Shown piece by piece: positions 9,842-20,904 of a stretch of 40,583 nt of DNA (its first letter is position 1; each line of letters starts with the position of its first letter). Location of the stretch: assembly GCA_001632435.1 (NCBI GenBank), contig KV423965.1, positions 43,952-84,534 of the forward strand, read 5' to 3'. Source of the stretch: Calocera cornea HHB12733. Lineage: Eukaryota; Basidiomycota; Dacrymycetes; Dacrymycetales; Dacrymycetaceae. Below the pieces are notes generated by a model that saw nothing but the letters and a program-made list of their open reading frames with translations, did no database searches and was not told where the DNA came from. The position numbers and the translations under genes are program-made.

Positions 9842-11575
9842 ATGTCCACTTCCTCCAGCACCACCATCCTCCTTTCTACCATGCCCAAGAAACGCATTCT
9901 CATCGTCGGCGCCGGCGCGGCAGGCATGTCCACCGCGCACCACCTCACCCTCGGCCCAAACGCAGCCAACTACCACGTCACCCTCGTCGAAGCCTCCGAT
10001 TACTGCGGCGGGCAGGCGTTCAGCATCCCGATCGACGAAGCTCGGCACGGCGCCTCCTGGCTGAACCAAGGCGTGCAGGGCGGCTCGCACATCTTCCACC
10101 ACACCCTGCGCCTCTTCGAGCGGTACGGCACGCCCGCGACGCCCGTCGAGCTCCAGGTCTCGTTCGGCAAAGGCGACACATTCTGGACGAACGTCTTCCC
10201 CACCAAGCTGGTCGAGCGGCACGCACGCGAGATAAGGCGGTTCAAGCGCCTGCTCTCCGTCGTCCGCTGGACAGAGCCGATGTGGGCGCTCCTCCCCTGC
10301 AGCGTCTTCCTCCGGCTGTTCTTCTTCTCATCAGAGTTCACAAACTGCATGATCCTCCCCTCGCTCGCCCTCTTCCTCGGGACGGGCAACGCCACCCCTC
10401 AAGTGCCGACAATCATCCTCGAGCGACTGTTCACCTCGCCAACGTATGGCATGTGGTACCCCGCCGATCCCAAGTCGCTCATCAGCAACCTCCCGCCTAT
10501 GGTCGTCTTCCCGAAGTTTGCGGACTTCTACGGGAAGTGGGAGGCGGATCTGCGCGCAAGAGGGGTCGATATCAGGTTGAGCACGGAGGTAACGCAGGTG
10601 CTGAGCCGGTCGGGCAAGGGCGTGCGCGTCGCGCTGAAGAAACGCACGCCCGCGCCGGACAAGCACAACCCGCAGGGGGGTGATGAGGGCGCACCGAAAG
10701 TCGAGGAGGAGTACGACGAGCTCGTCCTCTGCACACTCGCCGATACGAGCAAGTCCCTGCTCGGCCACACCGCCCGGTGGCTTGAGAACCGCGTGCTCGG
10801 CGCGGCCAAGTTCAGCGACGACCTCACTGTGACGCACTGGGATGCGGCGTACATGGAGCGGCACTACACGAACCGGTTCGATGCTGAGCAGGCTGTCTCC
10901 TCCCTTTCCGGCACGGACCAGTCCGCACGCTTCACGTTCGGGGAGACGCAGTTCCACCCCGCGTATTATATCAAGGAGTATAAGCAAGACATGCGCAAGC
11001 TCGAGATGTGCTTCGACTGCAGCAATTACCAAGCGCAGTTCCCCAAGGCGGAGGGGCCGGACGGAGAGGGCAAACAGGGCGTGCCGTTCGAGAGGCACGT
11101 CTTCCAGACGATCTTCTTGAACAAGAAGGACGACTCGATGTGGGATAGGGACGAGATTGATAGGAGCCAGATCATTAGGGAGGATTGGTGGCATCAGCGT
11201 GCGCATATATCTAGCTTTTCTGCTGCGTATACTGACGGGAGTGCAGTCTGCCACTCGTGGACCCACTACCTCTTCGTTGTGCCCTGGATCTTCCTCCTCC
11301 AGGGGCGCCACTCAACCTGGTTCGGCGGCAGCTGGACGCTCGTGAATGCGCATGAGGTGGCCATCCTCTCCGGCGCAGCGATCGCCTACCGGCTCGGCGC
11401 GGGCTATCCAGAGGAGTACGAGCATGACGCGTTCGGCCTACTGTGCTTCAGGGCGTATCTGGCGCTCGTGCATTGGTGTTGGTACTCCCCGCGCAAGGCG
11501 AGCGAGGGGAGGGGGAAGGGCAAGCAGGCGTGGGAGGCAGAGGCGCATGGGCAGGTGCAGCAGGCCGAGCTGTGA
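9842..11575 (+). CDS. FAD-dependent amine-oxidase-like oxidoreductase
   Basis: Predicted flavoprotein of the FAD/NAD(P)-binding Rossmann, flavin amine-oxidase-like class. The dinucleotide-binding motif GAGAAGMSTAHHL begins about 20 residues in and is followed by an acidic strand end (LVEASDYCGGQA). The frame from 9842 to 11575 is open throughout, but I predict one 48-nt intron at 11199-11246. Removing it restores WWHQLCHSW, a junction expected in this fungal family, and gives 561 aa. The intron is a multiple of three and stop-free, so retention would add 16 residues. The C-terminal segment GSWTLVNAHE resembles the family's second FAD-contact region (GSWT..N.HE). Start alternatives are Met at 9842 or Met at 9881; the latter would begin directly at the Rossmann strand. 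The function in the cell is unknown. Confidence 0.82.
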   Translation: MSTSSSTTILLSTMPKKRILIVGAGAAGMSTAHHLTLGPNAANYHVTLVEASDYCGGQAFSIPIDEARHGASWLNQGVQGGSHIFHHTLRLFERYGTPATPVELQVSFGKGDTFWTNVFPTKLVERHAREIRRFKRLLSVVRWTEPMWALLPCSVFLRLFFFSSEFTNCMILPSLALFLGTGNATPQVPTIILERLFTSPTYGMWYPADPKSLISNLPPMVVFPKFADFYGKWEADLRARGVDIRLSTEVTQVLSRSGKGVRVALKKRTPAPDKHNPQGGDEGAPKVEEEYDELVLCTLADTSKSLLGHTARWLENRVLGAAKFSDDLTVTHWDAAYMERHYTNRFDAEQAVSSLSGTDQSARFTFGETQFHPAYYIKEYKQDMRKLEMCFDCSNYQAQFPKAEGPDGEGKQGVPFERHVFQTIFLNKKDDSMWDRDEIDRSQIIREDWWHQRAHISSFSAAYTDGSAVCHSWTHYLFVVPWIFLLQGRHSTWFGGSWTLVNAHEVAILSGAAIAYRLGAGYPEEYEHDAFGLLCFRAYLALVHWCWYSPRKASEGRGKGKQAWEAEAHGQVQQAEL

Positions 11576-13349
11576 GTCGGCGGATTGCACGACGCGCACG
11601 GACCCGCGTCTGTGCCACAGCACACGGACAGTATGATATGACACGACAGTGCCTACCAGCATATAGCACGCTGGTGCCAGTATCCACGGCTTCCGCACCA
11701 GAACCCCGCTCAGAGCGAGGCAATGTATTACTACTTACATGCAGCACCGTACATGCAGCACAACCCTCCCAGTCCCGCTCGCACAAACAGTCGTGCCGAA
11801 CCACCTCCGGCCGGAGCCGGCCCCCCTACAAGAGGACCCATCGGTCATGGGCCCTTACATAAGATTATTACGCGCGCTAGCGCCCGCCCCCGCTGACCTC
11901 GTGCGCACAGTCCTCGCTCCCATTCACTGCAGGAGCCACGGAGGGAGGCTAGTGTCTTGCGGTTCGGCTCACTCGGCGGGGAGGGGACCAGGACCAAGAC
12001 CAGGACCAGGACGAGCGCGGGTCTCGTCTGGTCTGCTGCGATGGGTCGATAATCCGGCTGATCTGCCCGGGTTACAATAATCTATGATATGCGATATACA
12101 GTGGGCGTGGATATTGAATAATGAATATTGAATAGCGACATACTATTGAGACCTCGAGCACTGGGGCTGAGGTCTCACCACCGGTAACCTTCTTACGGAG
12201 CACTGCCGGCCGGGAATGAATATTCACTGAATCATTGGAGGCTTCTAGCTTCCCCAGAGTTGGGGGAAGGCCGGCGCTTGTTGCGAGGCGCTTTCCCGCT
12301 TTCCTTCTCGAGGTAAATAGCGCGCCTCCGCAGCATGACATGTCTCTCTACCTGGAGTATGTGTTCTACCAGCTAACGCGACCGGACGACGCACGCCCGA
12401 GGGAGGGGAGATGGGAAGCGGGAAGCGGGGGCGTCGTCCCTACTGCGCCCGAAATGGTACTGGTTCTGGTTCTTTGCCTCCGGGGCTAACAACGTCAGAG
12501 GGCATCATTGGACCCTGAGCACGAGCACGCAACTCTATTGCGCGAACGCTCGCTGGCTGCAGACCCATCGACCGTTCTGGTCCTACTAAGGTGGTCCTCG
12601 GTCGCTGATACAACCACACGGCACTTGTCCACCGATCTGGCTTCTGGCGCGTTGGAAGGCATCGATGGAAGGGCTCTTGCCTGCTGGGCACCTGGGGACG
12701 CAGGGGACAGGGCGCCACCGCCGTTTTGGGCGAGGTGAGGGCGCGTCCTCTCCCGCGTACCGCACACCCTCCGCTCGAAAAGGTCATGCGCTGCCCTCGG
12801 CCCGCATCCCATCCCCTGCCTGCTCGGCCCAACTCTGCACTCTGCCCTCCCTGTTGTGCATGACCGAGCATCGAGGGCGCACCGAATGGAAGGGGACACA
12901 TGACCCGGCGGCCGGGGTCCAGCTCCAGCTCCCAGCTCCAAGCTCCATTCCCCATCCCCATCCATCGCCATTCCTCCGCTGGTCGTCAGGCTCCGGGACC
13001 TCGAGACTAGCCCACCACGCAGGCTAGTGCCAAGTGGACCACGCAGGTGCTATGTTTAGCACGGGGGCGCAGACCCTTTCGTCCCGCCCATCCCTTGCCC
13101 GACGCGGTTCGTCGGCTACGTACACACAAGCACACGCGATCGGCCGCTCGCTCGCTCGCTCGCCCTAGCACGCACGAAGCACGTTGTCATATGTCATGCG
13201 CCCGTCATCGCTCGTTGTTCGGCATCCCTGCCCCTCCTCCATCGAAAGGGTATATATACCCCCCTCCTGCGCCCTGTCCCCGCCTCTCTTCTCCCTACCT
13301 ACCTCTTACCCCCGCATCCACCAAACTCACTCATTAACGCAAAGTAAAC
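11576..13349. other. Long intergenic region before the glycine-rich gene
   Basis: About 1.77 kb with only overlapping shadow frames. It shows a short tandem of GACCAG-like units near 11987-12016, an AT-rich patch with repeated ATATTGAATA near 12108-12135, and a (CTCG)n run near 13148-13166. No supported gene or RNA was found. The 3' end is the promoter of the next gene. Confidence 0.45.
13251..13258 (+). promoter_or_regulatory. TATA box of the glycine-rich gene
   Basis: A strong TATATATA lies 99 nt before the ATG at 13350, followed by a C/T-rich stretch of the kind found around fungal transcription starts. This suggests a strongly expressed or inducible gene. Confidence 0.65.
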
Positions 13350-14255
13350 ATGTCCGGTCTCTTCAACCAAGTCAAGGATAAGGTCGAGGGCGCGCTCAAC
13401 AAGGGCGGCAACAACAACCAGGGCGGTGACTCCGGCTACGGCGGCCAGCAGGACTCGAGCTACGGCGGCCAGCAGGGTGGCCAGGGCGGCTATGGTGCCC
13501 AGCAGGGTGCGCCTTTCCCTACTCTGCTTGTACGACAATCGCCTTGATGCGCATATATGCAGGCGGTGACTCCGGCTTCGGAGGCAACCAGGGAGGCCAG
13601 GGTGGCTTCGGCGGTGACTCCGGCAACCAGTCGTCGGGCGGCTTCGGCGGCAACCAGGGTGCGTCTTTCCCCCTCCTCATACGAGCACACGAGCGGCCAC
13701 TGACAGACAGCACATAGGCGGCGACTCCACCTACGGCGGAAACACGACCTCCGGAGGGTTCGGCGGCAACTCCGGCAACCAGTCCTCGGGCGGCTTCGGT
13801 GGCGACTCTGGCAACGCAGGCTCCGGTGGGTTCGGCGGCCAGAGCGGCGGGCGTGGCGGCCAGTCTGGCGGGTTCGGCGGTGACTCGGGCTCCGGCGCCC
13901 AGGGCGGATTCGGCGGTGACTCCGGCTCCGGTCAGGGTGGGTTCGGCGGCAACCAGGGTATGCGAGCCTCTAAGTTCCTCCCCTTATATGCTACAGGCTT
14001 GCTGACCCAGCTGCAGGCGGCGACTCCGGATTCGGCGGTAACCAGGGCGGCCAAGGGGGCTTCGGCGGCGACTCCGGCAACCAGGGAGGCTATGGCGGCC
14101 AGCAGGGCGGCCAGGGTGGCTTCGGTGGTGACTCCGGCTCCGGCCAGGGCGGCTTCGGGGGTGACTCGGGCAACCAGGGCGGCCAGGGAGGCTACGGCGG
14201 CCAGCAGGGTGGCCAGGGAGGCGAGGGCGGCCACCGCCACCACCGCGAGGAGTAG
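13350..14255 (+). CDS. Glycine-rich GGDSG/GGNQGG repeat protein
   Basis: Low-complexity protein of about 230 aa that I cannot assign to a function. Exons: 13350-13506, 13563-13658, 13718-13957, 14017-14255. The N-terminus is a short charged amphipathic segment (MSGLFNQVKDKVEGALNKGG). The rest is Gly/Gln/Asn/Ser repeat with units such as GGFGGDSGNQ and GGQQGGQGGYG, ending in a His-rich tail (GGHRHHREE). There is no signal peptide and no membrane segment. All three introns interrupt a Gly codon after its first base (G|GC), so exons 2 and 3 are symmetric phase 1-1 and could be duplicated without frame loss. Introns 1 and 2 begin almost identically (GTGCGCCTTTCCC, GTGCGTCTTTCCC), which supports such a duplication. 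A stress-related or phase-separating structural role is possible but not shown. Confidence 0.85.
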
Positions 14256-14835
14256 GTGCTGCAGACTCCCACCGCATGAAATGAGCGCTGTCGTCGTAAA
14301 CGTGTACTAAAAATTGAAACGAAATGGGTCACAAGAATTAGCATTAGCATTGTTTCTGCTCGCGATCCGCCGTGTGTTTGTCCAGCATACGGAGTGACGC
14401 TCCTGCATATATGCAGCCAGAAGGTACCCGGCGAACGACCCACACCAACCCTCGAAGTCATGTGCGTGCAGATTTTCGTGCGCACGGGACAAAGGGGTTC
14501 CGCAATGTCAGTCACGTGCCTTAGTGGAGCGTGGCACGTTCGTGGGCGCTCCCACATTAACCCGATCCGGCAGCCACACACAAGCACCTCTGCCCCAAAC
14601 AGCTCGTACGTAGTACCGAGCAGCATTCGTGCGCGACACGGGAAGACACTGTTAAACAAGACTGAGACTGTGTGATTGGAGTACATGACAATGTAATGGC
14701 TAAAGGCTGTATCGTTATCGTGCAAGGGTGGTGATACAAGAAGCAGCGTATCGTGCTCACTTCCGCAATACATAGGGAGGATGCTCATACACAGCATCAG
14801 ATACAGTAGATCGATCCCCGTGCCATTCCCGTCTA
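14256..14835. other. Convergent 3' intergenic region
   Basis: About 580 bp between the convergent 3' ends of the glycine-rich gene (+) and the first DUF6533 gene (-). I see no coding sequence and no clear repeat. Confidence 0.4.
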
Positions 14836-16207
14836 TCAGACCTCAGCAACGTCCTCCAAGTGCCGCACCTCCCCTATCCGCCCACCTCCCATAGGCCGCA
14901 TCGGCATGCTGGCGGTCGCCGCGCTCGTAGCCTGCGTCACCTCTGTGCAGTCCCAGCGGTCGAGGCTCGTGGCCGCTTCGCGGATGTTGATGATGATGCG
15001 GGCGGGGAGGTTGGACGTCAATGCGCGGTAAGTGAGGTTCAGTGTGTAGTTTGGCTCGCCCTGCGGAGAGTGAGCATGGGGCGGGGCGAGGGAGGGGCGG
15101 AGCAGACCGTTGCCCGGAGGAGGATGACGTTGAGGTAGCCGACAGCTGTACACGGGTCAACTAGGAGCTTGAGCCAGCATGAGACGGTTTACATAGTTGT
15201 GCAAGGAAGGAAAGGAACGCTGAGGGTACGGATCGGTCAATAGGCTGAGTGAGGAAAGACGACGGGCGCTCACCGTCTCGATACAGGACTGCCGTGAGGT
15301 TTTCTGGATGCCGCGTCACTATTCGTCTTTGGTCAGCTGAAGTAGATAAGCTGGTCAAGTCGAGTGCTCACAATGCTGGATCCCTTTCACAATAGTCGCC
15401 AAGAACAGCACTATGCGGAAGGTCAGGTTGCTGACGGAGTATGGCTCCCACCAATCTTACCGAGCTGGAAGCTCGTAGTGAGCAAGTACGCCTTCCACAG
15501 AACATCGTTCGTGGATGGCGGAGCAAAGCATCCTTGCAGGCCTGGAATCCGTATCGACGGCTCTCCGGACTGCAAGACCGCGAGCAGCAGGACGCAGCTC
15601 AAGTTGAATCCAATTCCTGAGAGGAGGAAGAAGACACCCAAGTACTTGTTTCGATTCCACAGCGCCCACGTTCGCAGCGCATATGCAAAGTCGGCGAAGC
15701 AACAGGCAATGACGAACGTTATAATGGTGTAGTATGTTGCGGTGCTGCAGTCCATCGACAAGTTGGCTCCCATGAATGCGTCGGCTGGGCGGCCTGTTAG
15801 AACAGAATATAGCACACTCAAAGAAATGAGCGTGCCAAAGATCCAAACCGGCATATCCACAAAGGGCATATATCGGACAACGAAGAAGAGAGCCTTTCCC
15901 GGTGTCCAACGAGAGTACCATATGTACTCTATCTCTTTCGGCAGCATGAGAAGATAGTCGTAAGCCTGTTCTTCTCGATAAGCGCACGTCTATTGACTTC
16001 CAGCCACAGTGTGCCTCACAAACAGAGTCATTCCAACAACTGCTGGGAAATGAGAATTGCCTCAATGAATGAATGAATGAGGATGCTTACGTGTATCACA
16101 CTGCCCATCAGAAGTCAATCAGCCAGCATGATCGACAAGTCACTCCAGTAACTCACGCTGGCAAAGCGGGCAGCAGCAACTGTCAGTATGAGAGTAGCTT
16201 CGTCCAT
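14836..16207 (-). CDS. DUF6533 seven-helix membrane protein A
   Basis: Predicted 305-aa multi-pass membrane protein of the fungal DUF6533 family, of unknown function. Complement exons: 16207-16157, 16100-16091, 16039-16020, 15965-15836, 15793-15461, 15410-15372, 15318-15274, 15219-15193, 15145-15108, 15060-14836; 918 nt, in frame. The N-terminus is MDEATLILTVAAARFAS, then micro-exons encoding CDT and LVGMTLF, then AYDYLLMLPKEIEYIW, RWTPGK and RYMPF, the family signature. Later helices include the ALRTWALWNR motif and LYRD. The fourth intron (15835-15794, 42 nt) starts with GC rather than GT; the exon before it is exactly 130 nt as in all paralogs. Because 42 is a multiple of three and stop-free, read-through would add 14 hydrophobic residues. 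The closest relative is the next gene. Confidence 0.85.
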
Positions 16208-16857
16208 CTCTGCCCGTATCTAGAACTCCCAATCGTGCGAGGGGGGGGAGGAGGATAGCATCGGCTGGTTGGCTGCTGCGAGCAGTCACTGTCGCCAAGC
16301 CGCAGGTTAATCAGCTCGTGATCCCCGCAGCTTGGGGCCATTCCCGCCATGTCCATCAACAGGGAGCCGATCCATCACCGTCGAAACAATTACAGTCGTG
16401 ATACCCGAGTCTTCCGAAGACATGCAGCGCGCGTCGCCAATGAGGACGTTCATCCAGGAGGTTCTATCGGAAGCGAAGACGTGCGAAGCGCACCAAAACC
16501 AAACGCACCGTTCCCGGCCCTGACCCATTAGGCTTCGCAACTACCCTCAGCGTGGACAGCTGAAGCATAGCCTGTATAGCTGAGCACGTAACGGGGGTGC
16601 TCGGAGGTGCTGTAGGTTTCATCACCATCGTGGATTATGCGAAACACGCGGTTTCCGCCGATGAGGGATTGTACGCAAGGCATGCGATGTCGGAAGGCGA
16701 TGGCACATTGATACTAGTGCACAGCATTCGTAATAAGAAAATCAGATTATATCCTTACAATGACGTATTAGGAGATAAATCATGCGGACGGTCATCCCAT
16801 GTCATCTTGTGCCTGCGGGCCGATCGACAATTTCCAATTCCACCCTACTGTCCCACC
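16208..16857. other. Intergenic between DUF6533 genes A and B
   Basis: About 650 bp. It has a G-run near 16241-16254 and no supported gene. It serves as the promoter of gene A (leftward) and the 3' flank of gene B. Confidence 0.4.
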
Positions 16858-18282
16858 CTACACTTCCTGCGGAGCCTCATCGTCCTTCTCGCCATCCTCT
16901 TCCTGGACGTCTAGGTCGGTCGTTCCACTCGGCCCTGCAACTCCAATCCCAGACATCGGCACACTCGCAGTAGCCACAGTGGTACCAAAGGTTGAAGTAT
17001 CCTCCGCGACTGTGCAGTCCCATTTATCGAGACCAGTCGCCGCTTCACGGATGTTGATAATGATGCGTGAAGGGAGGTTGGACGTGAGCGCACGATAAGT
17101 CGCGTTCAGGGCGTAGTCAGGGTCGCCCTGCAACATGTTAGCATAGTGATGAGAATGGAATAAAGAGGTGCGCACCAGAGTACGCAGTAAGATTATATTG
17201 ATGTAGCCGACGCCTTAACGGTGGTCAGCAACTATAGCGACTCCACAGGATTGTGATGCGTACATATCTGCGCCAGGAAGGAGAGGAAGGCTACAGGGAA
17301 TGAGCAACGATCCTGTTTGGACGGCGACAATGCTCACCATCTCTGTACAACACCGCTGTGAGATTTGCCGACTGTCGTCCGCGCACTGTCCATGACCCAT
17401 GAGTGAATACTCTGGGTTGAGAAATTGGAACCTCACGGTACTGGACTCCTTTCGCGATCGTAAGCAAGAACAGCACTATCGGAAGATCAGCGGGCTGCAA
17501 TCGATCATCTGCTTGCGTCACTCACTGAGTTGAAAGCCAGCCGTGAGGAGGTACGCTTTCCACATATCATCGTCTGATGTTGGCGTGTCGAAGCAGCCCT
17601 GCAGCCCGGGGATGCGAATGGCGGGTTCTCCAGACTGGAGCACGGCGAGGAGGACCAGACAAGCGGCGGTGAACCCGGAGAGGGACACGATGAGGAAGAT
17701 CCCTAACCACTTACTTCTATTCCATAGCGCCCATGTTCGCAGGCCGTATACAACGTCGGCAACGGAACATGAGATGAGGAATGTCCCGATGGTGTAGTAC
17801 GACGCGACGTTGCAGTCCAAGGGCAAGTTGGCGCCCATGAACGCGTCCGCTATTTTTCCACGCATCAGCACCCGCTGCCGGCGCCGTCGCTGGTGTCAGG
17901 GACGCACCAAACGGCCACATAGGAAGATCGACAAACGGCAGGTACCGGACAATGAAGAACAACACCTTGCCTGGCGTCCATCGGGAACACCAGACATACT
18001 CGATCTCTTTTGGCAGCATCTGGAGGTAGTCATAACCCTAGCTTCCGGTCTCAACGAACTGTCACATCGCTGTGGCACGGATGGCGTACGAATATGGTTA
18101 TGCCCACCACTGCAACCAGTGAGAACCTCGTCTAGAGGACACTAGAGTTGATTGTACTTACATGTGTCGTACTTGGGAAAAGAAGTGCATCAGTCGGGTC
18201 AGTTCCTGGAGGTTACGACGGCGGTACTCACGCTGGCGAAACGCGATGCAGCTGCAGTTAGGTCAAGCGTATCCTGGTCCAT
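16858..18282 (-). CDS. DUF6533 seven-helix membrane protein B
   Basis: Predicted 318-aa paralog of gene A in the same orientation. Complement exons: 18282-18232, 18171-18162, 18109-18090, 18037-17908, 17849-17526, 17475-17437, 17385-17338, 17290-17264, 17213-17176, 17127-16858; 957 nt, in frame. It starts MDQDTLDLTAAASRFAS, followed by YDT (10-nt exon), LVGITIF (20-nt exon) and GYDYLQMLPKEIEYVW. It shares with A the motifs SGEPAIRIPGLQGCF, LLTAGFQ, LTAVLYRD, AFLSFLAQI and SRIIINIREAATGLD. The acidic C-terminal tail (DLDVQEEDGEKDDE) is probably cytoplasmic. Intron 4 here has a normal GTGCGT donor. A and B are a tandem duplication. Ligand or partner is unknown; the topology is compatible with a receptor-like protein. 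Confidence 0.87.
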
Positions 18283-19068
18283 GTCGGCAACACCCTCCCA
18301 GCCCAGACATGGCTCTGCAGCTTCTACTTATGCCTGTGGACCCAGTTCCCCATCTTTGACGACGGGCCGGGCACTCCCGGTTCAATGAATCATCACTTGC
18401 ATTACATTCATCGAGCGCCTCTTTTACTCGTCTGCTCGTTCGCACGGCTGAATGGGAAAGTGAGTTCGCAGCGTGTATCGCCCTCCCTTGCTTCTGCTCG
18501 GGAATATGGGCCGGAGCATGTCGAGGGCAGCTGTATTTATTCCGAAATCATCCATCAATGGAAGACCCTCAGTACGGCCCCAGGGTTGCACTGCATCCCC
18601 ACATGCCGTTACCAGAAGATATCGGCCGTGATGAGGTAAATTATTTGCGCCTTCTTTCCGCGTTCTGGGCAAACATATTGTGCAGGCTGACTAAGGACAG
18701 ACGGCAAACAACTCAGAATGCAAGTAATGAATGGAGCGTTTAAACGCTCAAAGGTGACGGAGTTCGGCGCGCCGGCCGAGGTCATGACCGAACTTCATGG
18801 ACGCTGTGCTTCACCCTATATCAGATTCGTGTTCGGGTAACAGACAATAGCGCTAACTTCTACAACAATCAACGTATACTCTCATGTCAGGATACAGGGT
18901 CTCATCATAGCTATACATTGGTCGGCAGTGTCCTTCTTCATCCGCCATGCCTGTGCATCTTCTCTACTGGTATCACTATGCGCCGCAGACGCGTGTCAGC
19001 AGCCTGGGAATCATCCATATCGATGATATTGAGGTATGAGCACGTCTCGTGGTGCAATTTGAACGCCT
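18283..19068. other. Intergenic between DUF6533 gene B and the F-box gene
   Basis: About 785 bp with no supported gene. Its right part may include a real 3' exon of the F-box gene: an alternative frame on the complement ends at about 18938 with a charged tail (KAFKLHHETCSYLNI) that would need a splice near 19070-19140. Confidence 0.35.
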
Positions 19069-20838
19069 TCAAGATCGATCTTCTATTCCAGCTCGGGGCC
19101 AGAGAGAGCCCAGCCATCGGTGAGACTTGTCCCTGTTGATGTACACTGTTCCTGGCGCCAAGATTAGCCGCTCCAGACCAGTTTGCCCCTCTATTGGACA
19201 GAGGTGAGCAAAAGTCAAATTGGCTGGTACCGTTAGGTGCTTCAGACCGGGGGCGTCTCTTGCCAGCTGAGCAAGGGTGTGAGGCGTCGGCAGGTTCGGG
19301 GTCGCGATTGGCCAATCCCACGACAGAGATTGGAGCTTGTCGCAGTTGCGCGCCAATAGAAGGAGAACCGAAATATGATCATCCATGCCTTCGAATGGAA
19401 ATTCGTCCACGGCGAGGAAGATACATAACTGCATGCCCTTCAAATTCACGAGCTCGGCGAGGGGTGCGAAGTCGCTGGCGACAGGTTGGATTGGGAAGGG
19501 ACGTTTCCACCGCGCTCCGGTCCGTAGGAAGCTGTAATTCTCCAACGCTGGAGCCTTCTCCACCAAAAGGTTGTTCATCTTCGCGACGGAATCAACCGCC
19601 TCCGGTGCCGTAATCGTGATCTCGAAGCATTTGAGCCGAGGAAAATTCGAGGTTTCCAAAAGCGTCGTGACCGCGTCAGGTGAAGTGTATAAGTGCAATG
19701 TAGCGACATAGTCGAAACTCGACCAAGATAGCAACATGTTATCGTCATACAGCAGGCCGTCGTCCGACAGGACTCGTGCGCGCTCGACCAGCACCATAGC
19801 GCCTTGAAGCTCCACCGGGAGCTCGAGAATTTGAAGGGACCGCAAATGTCGAAGACCTTCCAGCAAGTTGGCGTCTGATAGGTCCTCAAAAGCGCGGCCA
19901 GAAAGGCCGAAGATGCGTAGACGAGGTGTCCATTCGCTGAGTCCATAGCAATATGCTTTGAGGTCTCGTTGCGTGCTCCATGGGAGAGTGTCGCCCCTAG
20001 GGTCCACTTCTCGCGAAAGCCGGAGGACTTCCAGAGTCGGTGACAACAACACGGCGGTCGCACCGAGACCAATTTGGTAAGGGAGCTCGATATCCAGGTG
20101 TTGCAGCCGAGGAAATGCACAGCTGAGAGCCGAGTTAGTTTCTATCTGCTCGCGCAAGTCGCGGAAGAAGTTGATGTGAAGGCCCGCTCCCATCCATCGG
20201 ACAGGAACCCGCTTAGTCCAGTTGCATTTGCGTAGTTGAAGGGTTGAGACGCATCGGGAGTACAGTGCAAAGCGATCCCAATCCTCCTGAAATAGAGTAG
20301 GAGCCTTTAATGGGATTAGAACAGCACAATTCCAATAAAATATTGGCTCACTGACAGCATCGTTATGTGAATGAGATTGCATCTGTAGCACGTGACGAAG
20401 CGTCTTGGCATCCATCGTACGATAAAGTCGTTCGATAGCGGGCCGAAACCAAATGGATGACACACGCGCCAGTCGAGCAAGTGTTTCAAGATCGACCTCG
20501 TCCTCTGAGGTAACTTGTTCCACAATGAGATCGATAATGTCCACGACACGTAGGGCTCTTGGCATGCTTCCCCCGACGGGCATCATATAGGGTGGAAGTG
20601 GCGTATTCGTGACATAGCGGTCCGACTGGCGATTGAGGGAATCGATTTGATTACTCCGATGTCGTTTTTCCGCCCAAAATGAGACAGATGCTGAAGGCGA
20701 CACCGGAGGCATGAGGAGAGTCACGAAATGCTCCATCAACCAATCGACTAGGCGCCATCGAAGCGCCTCCGCCGTACTTGTCGGCGAGACCCTACGTCCA
20801 TGCCGCCTGTGGAGGGGGTGGGATGTGAGAGCGTACAT
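19069..20838 (-). CDS. F-box / leucine-rich-repeat-like protein
   Basis: About 589-aa predicted substrate adaptor of an SCF ubiquitin ligase. The F-box-like segment (RVVDIIDLIVEQV, then LARLARVSSIWFRPA and ERLYRTM) begins near residue 92 if the start is the Met at 20838. The most conservative start is Met at 20586, just before the F-box. The remainder is a long helical, Leu-rich region with LRR-like spacing (FPRLQHLDIELP, PTLEVLRLS, LRSLQILELP, FPRLKCFEI, PALENYSF, GLKHLTVP), as in basidiomycete F-box proteins. The frame is open throughout, but a 36-nt in-frame intron may lie near 20290-20330, where VLIPLKAPTLFQ interrupts the usual 'SEPIF...EDWDRF' junction. The 3' end may also be spliced further. 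Such families evolve fast; the substrate is unknown. Confidence 0.72.
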   Translation of the reverse strand: MYALTSHPLHRRHGRRVSPTSTAEALRWRLVDWLMEHFVTLLMPPVSPSASVSFWAEKRHRSNQIDSLNRQSDRYVTNTPLPPYMMPVGGSMPRALRVVDIIDLIVEQVTSEDEVDLETLARLARVSSIWFRPAIERLYRTMDAKTLRHVLQMQSHSHNDAVSEPIFYWNCAVLIPLKAPTLFQEDWDRFALYSRCVSTLQLRKCNWTKRVPVRWMGAGLHINFFRDLREQIETNSALSCAFPRLQHLDIELPYQIGLGATAVLLSPTLEVLRLSREVDPRGDTLPWSTQRDLKAYCYGLSEWTPRLRIFGLSGRAFEDLSDANLLEGLRHLRSLQILELPVELQGAMVLVERARVLSDDGLLYDDNMLLSWSSFDYVATLHLYTSPDAVTTLLETSNFPRLKCFEITITAPEAVDSVAKMNNLLVEKAPALENYSFLRTGARWKRPFPIQPVASDFAPLAELVNLKGMQLCIFLAVDEFPFEGMDDHISVLLLLARNCDKLQSLSWDWPIATPNLPTPHTLAQLARDAPGLKHLTVPANLTFAHLCPIEGQTGLERLILAPGTVYINRDKSHRWLGSLWPRAGIEDRS

Positions 20839-20904
20839 GGCTCCAGGTAGAGTTGAATGCAAAAAGTGATCGCTCAGTGTGGCGACGTAGGACGCCAGAT
20901 TCAC

